Source: Onchocerca volvulus
Lineage: Eukaryota; Nematoda; Chromadorea; Rhabditida; Onchocercidae
DNA: 64,000 nt
Direction: 5' to 3'
Assembly (NCBI GenBank): GCA_000499405.2
Contig: HG738138.1
Location: forward strand, 21,243,753-21,307,752
The notes under the pieces are model-generated. The model had not been told where the DNA came from. It searched no databases and saw only the letters and a list, made by a program, of their open reading frames with translations. Shown one piece after another: positions 42,126-58,741 of the stretch. A program made the position numbers and the translations under genes. Every line of letters starts with the position of its first letter. The stretch's first letter is position 1.

Positions 42126-43460
42126 TGTTACGATATGTGAATCTGGAAATAGTTGAATTCATGTCAAGAAGGTGAGTCTCTTCCACTTACTATGATGTAA
42201 CAGAAATGATAAAACAATTCATGGAATGAAAAGTAAGCCATCTGGAAATTACAGAGAGAAGGATGAATTTATTAATTTAAAGCGTGTAATTCAAACTGAA
42301 TAGGTAACATCTCAGAGTGAAATGATCAGCAAGCATTTCTGCTTCCAAATTCCAATTCGACCTACTTCACCTACGGAATGACCCGTACGACAAGACACTA
42401 ACATTAGGACACCTTCAGGATATCCTCCGGACTGGTTACCACTCAAAGAATCCCACAGCCCGTACTATTTCAACTCAAGAATTCTCGAAAATTTCAATGA
42501 GGAGCGGTATGAACTGGTACCGTCCCACACTTTCCATCGAAATCAGTCGAACCTCGACATGAAGGTTCAAGCTCCTTGGAAAGGAGTTTTAATAATACAG
42601 TCAGGTGAAGGTAGTGTACGACTTGAAAAATGCATCTTTTCATTTACTGTTAACTTTTGTTAGAGTTCACAGAATAGAACATTTATTCACGAGAACAATT
42701 AAATTGATGCACTGATAATAATTAATACAAACAATTTTCAAAGATATCCGCAATATTGTAATTGCTGACAGTGTTATAAACTGGATATATAGATCGAAAG
42801 ATATCAGTGTCACTGAATTATTTATATATTGATTTTCAATACATGCAAATCGCTAAAGACATTGCTCGATGAAATTTCAATTTGAAATCTTTGCATAATT
42901 CTATTTTTATGCAACTATTTATATCGTTTTTATAGTAACATAATTAATTTCAAAATATGTGAATTGTATTCTCTAATTTAATACCAGCCTGACTTACTTT
43001 ATCCTTTATTCTCACTGAATTCTTGCTAACAGCTAGTGATATGATACAGAATTGATCATTAATTCAAAAAAGAAGATTTGAACTAACATATGTATTTAAA
43101 ATCAAGAAGTCAACCTCCTACCAAATATATCTCCAATTTGAGACACTGGATGTATTAGGCTTTCAAATGATTTTACTCTTTTTAATTCCTCATTTTTTAA
43201 TACTTAGTACTAACCCAATCGTAATCATTTTTCTGCAGTGTTACAAAAATATCAGCCCGAAGATAACAGCATTATATGTAATCTCCAAATAAAGTGCAGA
43301 ATTTTCAAACAATCTTTGACAAATAGATATAGGTTAGATCAAAGCGCATGATTAATTCTTCCATTAATCCTACTACATTTATAGCATATCGATATCCTCA
43401 ACTATTACTGATATCGATATCATCAACTCTTATTGTAGTGCTTGCAAAAAGTACATAATA
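42126..43460. other. Spacer between BOLA1 and GHITM
   Basis: 1.3 kb between the BOLA1 stop and the GHITM start, both on the minus strand. It should contain the GHITM promoter and the BOLA1 3' UTR. Most is AT-rich; the exception is the GC-rich open patch at about 42330-42630, described separately. Confidence 0.55.
42382..42663 (+). other. GC-rich coding-like patch of unknown identity
   Basis: A 93-codon open frame without ATG near its start (CCC at 42382 to TAG at 42661-42663). It is rich in Pro, Tyr and Trp (GYPPDWLPLKESHSPYYF, then YELVPSHTFHRNQSNLDM). GC is clearly above the flanks. Splice-like signals are present on the plus strand: acceptor ACATTAG before 42408 and donor CAG|GTGAAG at 42604/42605. 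A second plus frame and part of one minus frame are also open, so the strand is not certain. It could be an exon of an unannotated gene, a remnant of a transferred or mobile sequence, or a regulatory island. Confidence 0.3.
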
Positions 43461-44563
43461 CTACGTGGAAAAACGATCTGTATGACTTTGAGCGCATTTT
43501 GGTGGGACCGTTGGTGGATTATTATTGAATTTTGATGTGGCGTAAGCATCGATACGAAGGGCATGCACTGGTCCTGCCAGTTCTTCCCGCAAACAATTAT
43601 TGATGAGACGATGCATCTGCAGATGAAAACCGAGTTACATACGGAAAGTATAAAAACTAATGCAGCACGAACTAAATATTTTATCTAATGAGTTTATGAA
43701 TGTGATAAACGTATGCATCGGCAATGCTAACCATCTCTAGATGGGGAATGGACTGATGAAGTACTGACTTTTATTACAAATTCCAATATAATATGATGGA
43801 AAGCTTTCGATTTCTTAAATATACCTACATCGACGATTATGCAAAGACAGTATAATGATATGTAATAATTTGTGCAATTCTTCAGTTCAACTCTTCTACA
43901 ATAATTAAATCGAAATTTGCAATGATCAAAATTTTGAACTAACTAAAACAATTATTTTGCTAAACTTATCACATATCCTTACCTGTACGGTTTGCAATCC
44001 TTCAAAATTGTTGGATGCAATCTGCACAAAAAAGTGTCTTTCATCATCAGCCTGACCTGCATGATTCCGGCTCTCACATTCCACTGTCAAATGAGTAGGC
44101 TTAAATGATAATGTCAGGAAATGCTAAACTATTTCAACACATTCATCGCGAAATTAGTTTAAGCAAGCACAACTCAAAGTATCTTTTATCATTGTTATGA
44201 TTAGTCCATTTTATAATGAAATTATATAAAATCACGAGTTTTATATGTAGTTTTGCATGCTCCGAAAATCATATAAAGCAAGCTAATTTGCCAAATCTTG
44301 ATCATATTAATTACTTTGTCTGCACATGCGGATCTAATTTATTTTATGCTTAAAAGTAATAAAACTACTTCAATTTGATACATATCGTAAAATCGAAGTT
44401 CATTTCTATATTTATGTACTTGAAACTCCTTTCATGCTCTAATTTTCATGGTCAAAAAAAAGAAAAAAACCTTAAATTCTGTACGAAGCCTTTGTATAAT
44501 CCGATCTCTCACAGGGCCATACCATGCGACACACATATGAATTGCTCTTCTAGACAGCAACAT
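43461..44563 (-). CDS. BOLA1: Mitochondrial BolA-like protein 1 (BOLA1)
   Basis: BolA-fold protein. Animal BOLA1 is mitochondrial, binds monothiol glutaredoxin GLRX5 and takes part in Fe-S cluster delivery and redox balance. Three exons: 44563-44471, 44099-43983 and 43616-43461 (121 residues; human 137). The first residues MLLSRRAIHMCVAW resemble a mitochondrial presequence, then VRDRIIQRLRTEF aligns with the family's first helix. Exon 2 holds HLTVECESRNHAG and FVQIASNNFEGLQTVQ. Exon 3 has the signature HRLINNC-LREEL-AGPVHAL, with the conserved His kept. Junctions are in phase; the donors are GTTTTT and GTAAGG. The exon-2 acceptor ATTTAAG is weak. An excellent acceptor, TTATTTCAG, ends at 44588, so a spliced leader would join 24 bases before the ATG. 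The HemD-like fragment lies directly upstream on the same strand. Confidence 0.88.
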
Positions 44564-44587
44564 CGTACGATTTATAATTGAACCGTT

Positions 44588-44598
44588 CTGAAATAACT
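44588..44598 (-). promoter_or_regulatory. Probable trans-splice acceptor of BOLA1
   Basis: On the minus strand AGTTATTTCAG lies 24 bases before the BOLA1 ATG with no other AG between. This is what a nematode spliced-leader acceptor looks like. It lies immediately after the stop of the HemD-like frame, in sequence that may itself derive from the transferred fragment. Confidence 0.5.
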
Positions 44599-44600
44599 GG

Positions 44601-45050
44601 TTACAGAAGATTATCAGAAGCCATCAAAAATTTGACCCAAACTTCTGGATTGAAGTTAAAGTTTGAAGAACCTAAAACTAACAGGATTTTTAGCCAATCA
44701 ACATTACTATCTGCTGATACAATATCAGAAAATCCTAAATCCTTTGAAGTTTGCATCGTTGAATTGCCAACATTAACGATCGGAAGATCACCTATCTTAC
44801 ATATCTGACTAAATGCCTTTACACTGTTCTTGCTTGTGGATATTACTACGTCAAATTTATATGCAGATATGTCAGGCTGTAAATGCTTTATTGTGAATAC
44901 TGGTTCTATACATACTTTATATCCGTGTTTTTTCAGTGCATTTCTTGTGTTTACACAAGAAATGCACGGCCAACCATAGGTTACAAGATGATTCGTATGA
45001 ATTTTAAGAGTACTTCTTCGACTTGAGTACTTTCCACATTTTAAATTCAT
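44601..45050 (-). pseudogene. Bacterial uroporphyrinogen-III synthase (HemD) fragment, probable Wolbachia-to-nucleus transfer
   Basis: HemD converts hydroxymethylbilane to uroporphyrinogen III in haem synthesis. Nematodes lack this pathway; Wolbachia has it. The 149-codon frame shows the HemD fold signature: NTRNALKKHGYKVCIEPVFT (first strand and helix), FDVVISTSKNSVKAFSQI (the T-S-x-N-x-V-x-x-F motif) and LPIVNVGNSTMQTSKDLGF (the VG-x-x-T motif), then IVSADSNVDWL. These cover roughly the first half to two-thirds of a normal 230-250-residue enzyme. The start (about 25 residues) does not look like HemD, and the C-terminal domain is missing or broken beyond 44601. There are no splice signals and composition is bacterial-like. 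It is most likely a non-functional nuclear insertion; an expressed remnant cannot be excluded because the frame is still open. Confidence 0.78.
44936..44967. repeat. Perfect 15-bp inverted repeat with 2-bp loop
   Basis: GTGCATTTCTTGTGT, then TT, then its exact reverse complement. It lies inside the HemD-like frame, at the junction between the unrecognisable N-terminal part and the HemD-like part. A 32-bp palindrome of this quality is not explained by coding. Confidence 0.92.
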
Positions 45051-45318
45051 TCGAAGTTAAGTTAAAAGAAGAGAAAACATCTAAAAAAGGAAGACCTCAA
45101 GACATTCTCTATCCCGTCGTAGTCAATGAGACACCTTTTAGCGAAAAAGGTCAGCAAGTCACTGCAGTTCATTGGACGTGAGTACGTTTTTCGAAAAATG
45201 AGCGACTGATTTGTTTGAAATGTTTGGTAGTTAGTGGATGTTATAATATTTCAGGTCTTTTGGATGGTTAATTATAAATAAATCAAAGTATTAAGAAGAT
45301 TAGAGAACTGCGCATGGG
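45008..45318 (+). other. Exon-like segments upstream of paraplegin
   Basis: Segment a (45008-45177) is open in one plus frame (ILYPVVVNETPFSEKGQQVT then AVHW) and ends at a strong donor, AC|GTGAGT. Segment b (45255-45318) begins after TATTTCAG, continues the frame for 13 codons (SFGWLIINKSKY) to a stop, and ends near GTAAGT. They may be 5' UTR exons of paraplegin, whose coding start at 45621 lies directly after a TTTCAG acceptor, or a small separate protein. No ATG is found in the open frame; an ATG at 45126 is in another frame. Confidence 0.35.
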
Positions 45319-45620
45319 GTAAGTATCGTTATTCGGTTATGATCATTATTCCACTCGAACTTTTTTTGTGGGAATAGAGCAATGCTTGACTAAATGTCTT
45401 TTTCCTAATTATGAATGATCTCCTTTAAATATGGTATCTTATAAAAACATTTATTACATTAGGTTTTGTAATGATAGTTTTGTAATCGCGCATGATTTAA
45501 AAAATTCTAAAATAGACTTTCGGTAACAATTATGAGACCATTATGTTCAATCTATAGTGAGGTAGTTTTTTTTCTTTCTTGATTCCGAAAAGTCATGGAA
45601 AAATTGAACTGATGTTTCAG

Positions 45621-51742
<6,122 letters not shown>

Positions 51743-54700
51743 CATACCAAAAACGAATCATAAATGTAGAAGAATCATAGTAAAACAGTGTAATTTTACT
51801 TTTAAGGGCGAAGCATTTATTCTCTTTTGATGCTGTGATGTTTTCGTTTCTTTTTTTTTTTTTCTTTTTTTATGAGGATACAATGTCTTTGTCAAGTTAT
51901 CAAACTTTATCTTTTTGATAATAGCGTTAATTTCGATGCTGATAGCTTTTGGTAGAAATCGTTTGTAGGAATTTTTTATATAATTAAGGCAGAAACTTAC
52001 GGATGAATTTGTCTATATAATTCTTTATTTATTTTTAAGAGGCACGTAATCTGGTAACAAATGAATCATTTTAAAATAATTGGAAAAATAGGATTCTAAA
52101 GAATAAATGGTGAAATAATTTGAAAATCTATAATCAATTTTAATCAGAATGTATTTAGCAATTTTACAATAAATCAGTTTGAAGAAATTATTTGCAACAA
52201 AGAACATCAATTTTAGGCAACCAGTCTTCTTCGCTTGATAAAGTAGGCGTTTTAATGCAGGCTTTTTTTTTTAACTAAAGTAGACGTTTTTTCTAATTGT
52301 ATTTTATCTTGTTTTATAAGTTTCAAATAAGGTATAAGTGTATATGTTATATTTAATGTTATTGAGATGATGGCTGCAGTTACATTTTGAATTTTTTTTT
52401 TTTTTCGAATACTTCTTGTATCTCCTAGTGTCATGTTAGTAAAAAATCTTTGAAAAAATCTCTTAGTAACTTTAGATGTGTTATATTAAATGTTTTATAT
52501 AATTACGAAAAGCAGAAGATAATACAGAGCAAAAAATGATTAAGTCTTGGATCATCAGCAGAAAAATTATTGCACAGCCATATAATTATTTTATCACCGA
52601 TTAAAGGTATGCTGAAAAAAATTAGTTATAACTGTTACATTTCAAAAACTTATTTATTCCCAGATAATAACATATTCCATAAAGATTGTTACATCGTTGC
52701 AAAAAAAATAACTAGTAGATCTTTATAGTTTAAACGCAAGTGTAATTATGTTTTATGATTGGTGAAATTGAAGTTATTGATTTAAGGGCGTAAAGACTTT
52801 CATAAAGTTTGATTGTCGAGGTGTATAATGAAAAATTCGAATTTCTTAGACGCATGAGCTGTTTGTTAACCGAGTCGATGTTTTATGTTTATTCTGTACA
52901 AAGACCATGCAGGATTTTTATCAGCAAGCTGTATAGATGTCTCTTCGGAAAGAACTTTGAGGTTTCCACATCATATTTGCGTCTTCCAATTATCCGACAA
53001 AATATTGATAAACATTAATTTATACAATTCAAATTTATCAAAATATTTTACCGAATCATCAAAATAATTTCTGTTAACAATGAAGGAATAATGGTTGCAT
53101 TCAGTATGTGATCAGTAGATTTATTTTAAAATTTATCAGATATTATAAAATGCGATGCCAAATTTTCGCTTCATTTCAAAAGTAATAACACGATTTAGAA
53201 AAAGAACGAGAACTAGTAGAGCTGTAGATGGTTCAGTGGGCAAACTTTTTCGACTTTTATTTACATCAGTTTTCATTTCGCAACGTTTGACAACTTTATA
53301 TGTTATATTTCATAATGGTCCATTTTAATTCTATTTCAGATCATTTCAAACTTACAGAATATTTCATATATTTTACGAATATGTCTGTTCATCTGCAATT
53401 TCATATTTTGAAGTTATTCAAACCGATTTAAGTGAAGTTAGGCATAAGCATCATTTTGAAAGTTTAGAATTTAGCTGAAACCCAATACCGGAAGTTTTGT
53501 GGATTTTTTCAGTTCGAACAAACTGGATTGAATTGTGTTAATGCTATTTTTAACTCGGAAATCAGCTTCAGATCTTTAATTCTCTACAACTCATGGCTAA
53601 TATACATTTCATCCTACTTATTTTTCATTTTAAGGAAAGAATGGATTTTTCGTATTTTTCGATTTGAGTTTAGAAAAAACGGCACATCAGAATTTCGCTA
53701 GGAGCCGTGATATGAATCTTACTTATATTCTCTGTACAAATCTTTCAGAATGTTTGCTTTGTCTTCTCTCAATCTTTCTTATACTTAGTCTTGTTATTGT
53801 TACAATGTTTCATCACATCTGAGAGGATTTTTATGATTTAGAAAAATATGGAGAAGTCATAATTATGGGATCTGATATTATCAGTTATAATTATATTCGA
53901 CTTCTGCGCGAATAGAATTCCTCCGGAAATGTGATTTTTCCTGCCATCAGTTTTCGTAGCACTAAATTTCTCTAATAATACGAACCTCTTCCGAATTGAT
54001 ATTTACTGTAAACAGCGTAGGGACTTAATAAAAATGCATTCAAACTCTTCTATGAAAGTAAATTAAAAACCATGAAAATTTATGCTGAAATCTAAAAAAT
54101 TTCCGGAAATTTTCTAGTTCAAGATTTTAATTTGAATACCTGTAATACCCATTTGTTTTTTCGAATAATCTAAGCTTTGTTTGTGAGAAAGTCTTATCTC
54201 CTTAGGGCATTGTTTATCTAATTGGAGAGCCAAAAAATTCGCTAATGATCTAGTGCCCCAAATAATTCAATAATCGAAGGAAATGCTTAATTCTCAATAA
54301 TTTGAAGTATCTTTCTGAAAAACTTTCTACCTTCCACTCATCGAATTATGTCATTTTTTGTTTGTGATAAAATACAATAATTTAATTAGCAGACGTTTTT
54401 TTTTTTTTTTCTTCTCAATTTTACTATCCTCAGTATAAAATAGAAATATGCAACGCAATGAAAAAAGTGAAATCAAAAATTTGAAATGATAAATCTGTAC
54501 GGTAGTAAAAGGAATTGAAATATAAGTTAAAAAAGCACAAAGTCATTTTAAATTAATTTCTAAAGCATTTTTTATATGAGGCGAAAATGACGAATTCCAA
54601 TCAAAAAATTGGTGATAGAACCAGTATAAAACAATTGAAAATGTTACGTAAGTGAAAAATTAAAAATGTATATCATGAAACACATCAGAATTCGTTATGG

Positions 54701-55219
54701 AAATGAAATGAAACTAAATGAAAGCAACGAAAGGACCTTGAAATGACTAATTTTCATTATTCGATAAATCAAATATATCACGACGATAATAATCTAAGTA
54801 ATCTTTTAAGTTGATGGTATTGGAAGATTTTCCACAAATAGGCCATTTGCAAGTTGTAATGTTGAGAATAACTGACGTATAGCAAGATGGCATGAATGTA
54901 AAAGTGCTGAAATCTAGAATTTATATAATTTGAAAAACCATTTCAACATTATTTTTAACAATTCAGCTAGAAAATACTTTTTTCAACATTTCTTTTTAAC
55001 ATTTTATTTCAAGTAAAATCAAAAGTTACCTGAAAGTAATATAATACTATCTTTTGTTTTTTGAAATTTTTGAAAGTCTACAAAAGTGAATGCTAAACCA
55101 ATTTTTTTGCTACCGTATCTAGCAAAATATATTGTGAGAAGTAGAACATTTGAATCTATATAGTTTAATTCCTATCATTCGGTTAACCCATGGTCTTTAC
55201 GACTGTTCGGGAAGAAAAC
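51743..55219. other. Gene-poor interval downstream of paraplegin
   Basis: AT-rich, with poly-T tracts and stops in all frames. A patch at about 52830-53020 is less AT-rich and open in two overlapping plus frames, but neither shows a recognisable domain or good splice sites. No RNA gene or transposon seen. Confidence 0.5.
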
Positions 55220-55234
55220 AGTTATTCGAATTAC

Positions 55235-55861
55235 CTTTGATATACCAGAGCCACAACATCAGTTAAAAAATGTAGCAATTTCTTCAACAATAATTCATTT
55301 GCATGCGCTATTCTTTCAAAATGTTAAAAAATCTCTTCTTTCCCTGTTCTCGCATCCAACTTGTTGAGTTTCAAACGCAATCTATCAATCCGAATAATAC
55401 CAAAATCAATCAGAGAAACATGACCTCCAACCTTCATCTGCCCGACTACAATTACTTTGATTATTTGATCATCGAATTGTAAAAGTACTGTTAACTAAGA
55501 CTCACTTTCAAAGTAAAATATATGCACTGGTAATATACCTGTAATGCGACCGATTCTTCCTCTTTCTTCAAATGGTTAATGACATATTGACTTGTTTTCT
55601 TTTGCTCTCGCAAATTGTCCAGATCTAGATTATACGAACGAAATTGTGATAATCAAATTGGTAAATATAGATAGATATGATTATCTATCTAATAAAGAAG
55701 AGAATTTCTCTGAGATGAAATTAATATAAAGTGAAATACAGCAGAGAAGCATGAAACAAATGATCAAAATCACATATGTCGCGATATATCTTCCAGTTCA
55801 TATCTAATTCTTGCTGACATTTCTGGTGAACTTTCCTTGATGAAAAGTACTTCTTTGATTT
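55235..55861 (-). pseudogene. Coiled-coil protein exons, possibly DUF4201-like, probably truncated or decaying
   Basis: Three minus-strand exon-like segments. A: 55861-55774 (acceptor TTCCAG, donor GTGATT). B: 55624-55539 (acceptor ATCTAG, donor GTATAT). C: from 55437 (acceptor GGGCAG). Phases agree A to B to C. B reads LDNLREQKKTSQYVINHLKK. C reads SLIDFGIIRIDRLRLKLNKL then DARTGKEE, which by eye resembles the DUF4201 core of the CCDC96/CCDC113 coiled-coil proteins (VDFQQLKIENAQFLETIEAR). C meets TAA at 55324-55326, yet the same frame stays coding-like after it (HFERIAHANELLLKKLL) to a donor at 55235. That pattern suggests a stop gained in a former exon. Segment A is also open in a second frame. 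Upstream exons were not found. Confidence 0.4.
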
Positions 55862-58741
55862 CTGGAACTAACAAGTAAAGTTAGCATTTCAGACTTCCAC
55901 TATTATATTACCAATTTCAGGAACATCTTTTCTCAATGGATAATTTCAACTGCTGTCAGAAATACCTCAATCAACCTAAAAGATTTTACCCTTGCAGTGA
56001 ACAGTTTCACAATTATTTGGGGCCAGAAGCAGGAATATTTAAATTATCCCTGTATACATCTATTCCGTCTTTCGTATTTTTTCGATATCCCAGGAATTTT
56101 AAAATAAGATTTGGATATCGGAATTTGGTTGATACTTGAGCAGAAACTGTTGCTATTGCTATACTCAACTTGAATTTTCGGACTTAAATTCTACTCTGCT
56201 CCAAAATCTGGACCTTTTAAATCCTTTCTCCTCCTTTCCTGATTTCCAATGTGCCACCTTATGACTAGTCGACTTCACTTTGTTCATTTATTGATAATCC
56301 GTCTTGACGTAAATATGTTTTTCCTTTTGACGATAAACATGTTTACCGTCTCTTTGAAACTATGCCGCTACTTGACCTTTAGTATTTGTCGTCTACAACA
56401 ATTATCGTGGCACTATTTGACATTTAACATCTCTTGTTTATTATGATTGCATCTTCGACTTCGTCAACATCTCACTATTTGACTTTCAGACATTCTTATC
56501 TGTATACAACTGATTACATTTTTCGACTTTTGCCCACACATATTTAGTTAAAATCAATCATTCAAATCAATGTGAAACAAATAAGTGAAATGTAAGACAA
56601 TATATGGTAAATATGAAAAAAATAAATAAATAAATAAATTTCTCGAAAATAATTGGAAACAATCAAAAAAAAAAGCAACTCAAAACTTGATTTCAAGCTT
56701 CAAAATTTTTGGTCTTTTTTTTTCAATTTTTTGCTTTTCTGAAAATTTATTAGTTAACTTCTTTCATCATCTGATTTCTTTTTTGTTCTCCAGTAGTAGT
56801 AACAACTAACGGATATTGAATATGCATAAAATATATACACTTATAAATATTTTATGTATTATTATGCAAGGATAATAAAAATATCGTGTCATATGCATAA
56901 ATTAATGATAAATAAATTTAATGATAAATAACATCGTTTAAGCAACAATTGGATTAATAAGATTTATTCGGGAAAGAGTCGAAGTATGTGGAGCTGTAAT
57001 TCAACGAAAAATGAGTGAAAATGACTATTTCAACATCTTGCCTCAGTATGTCAGTATAAGTTCAGAAAATTTTCCATAAACACCAAAACTGAAAACAAAT
57101 TTCCTGATCGCAACACAAGAATTCTTAATGAAGAAAAATGTGGTGGAATTTAATACTTGGAAAGCTTAAAAATTCAATGCAATGACATCAATGCATAATC
57201 ATGTGAGACTTGTTTTAATTTCAAGTCGGGATAAGTTTTACAAAAGAAGAAGTCAGATGAATAAGTAAAAAATCAACATAAAATATGAATATAAAATTTC
57301 CTGCGAATTAAAAAAAAAAAAAAAAAATTAGTATGGAGTTTGAGAAATTCGAAACAGTAGAGAATTCTGAAATTAATGAAAATGTCTTTTAAATAAACTT
57401 TGGATATATAGTTTTACATACTAACCCCCACTGTGAATCTTTCAGTTGGCATTAATTCCTTTAAACATACGAAAGCAAAATCTAATGAATGTTAAAATTA
57501 CAGTCAATAATAAAATTAAGAAAAATTAGAAAAAGTTATTCGTGTAGACAAGCAAAACTTATTTTGCTACAATGATTTGCACTTTCTCACAAATTTAATT
57601 TACGCATATAATTAACTACAAAGATACAAGCGGTCTTGTAATGTCAGTAAACAGAAGATCAAAATTAATGAAGTGTCAAATGTCATCTTCTTATGTATTT
57701 TAGTCAGCTTTACTACAGGTCGGGGTTCAATCAATTGTTTTTCCATTTGTCATTTCTTTTTCTCAACCTATTTTTATTACAGTATATTGCAGATTCAATT
57801 ATTTATTGTGATGTTTTCAAGTATATCTCTGAAGTTATTATTTTAATTATCGACATAACTTTAACCTCTAAGTCCTCTTGTTTCTCTCTTCAACACTTCG
57901 TTCATCGTTTTATGAAAAAAAAAAAAAAAAAAAAAAAAGAAAAAAAATAGTTTAGTGAACTATACTCTCATAAAGAATCAAAATATTTTAGCATAATTTC
58001 TGCCAGCATTTCTTTAACTCTGATGAAATCGTCAAATACTCTAAACAAGATTTTCGAACTATTACTCTGCATGGAACATCTTGCATCATAGAAAATGAAA
58101 TGTAGAATCTTTTCCAGACAATTTTAGTACATTTACACTTTTATGTTTACACAACCTCTGTTTTACTTTAAAGTTACTATGCACAAATTTTCATCGCTTG
58201 ATTTGATAATCGTATTTATTCAGTACTATTTGCATATTTGAACCATATCAGTATCGACATAAGAATCAGTGTCAGTACAATCAATATGTCACATTAAATT
58301 AAAAACTTCTTCAGTTTGAAAACGAGGAACATTACGTTATAATCATTCCTCATCATCAAGCATGTTAATAAATAATGTTATCGATTTGAATCAGTGTTCT
58401 TTAAGAGAAGAAATTGAATCGGAGAGTTTATTAAATTATAGCTAAGTTCAATGTTTAGCATTATTATGAACAATCGATGAAGACACTGCACACATGTCGT
58501 GGAACAGCAATTAAACACCATTCTTTCATTATGTTTACTTTCGAAGAATTTAAAATGTTCGCTACTCAAATGTTTTCATTCAGAGTTTTCGTGCAGTTCA
58601 GTAGAAATTAAATGATTGATCTTTTCTACTATACATTTTATATTAAATCATTGTTCACTTAATTAAGAATGTGGTGTCGAGATGGCCATGACAAAATTTA
58701 AAATTTGCTGCATTTATTCGTCTTCTCTTTTGTTTGTTTAG
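55862..58741. other. Gene-poor interval
   Basis: AT-rich with poly-A tracts (57309-57327, 57914-57940). A stretch at 56960-57045 on the plus strand is open and exon-like (RERVEVCGAVIQRKMSENDY, donor GTATGT), but its phase does not join the next plus-strand exon at 58742. Nothing else is supported. Confidence 0.45.

Noticed and set aside
44375..44808. Plus-strand ORFs over BOLA1 exon 1 and the HemD fragment
   Set aside because: The minus strand carries recognisable families here (BolA, HemD); the plus ORFs are shadows.
45126..45177. ATG at 45126 as the paraplegin start
   Set aside because: Spliced through the GTGAGT donor to 45255 or 45621 it runs into a stop or the wrong frame; the presequence starting at 45621 fits better.
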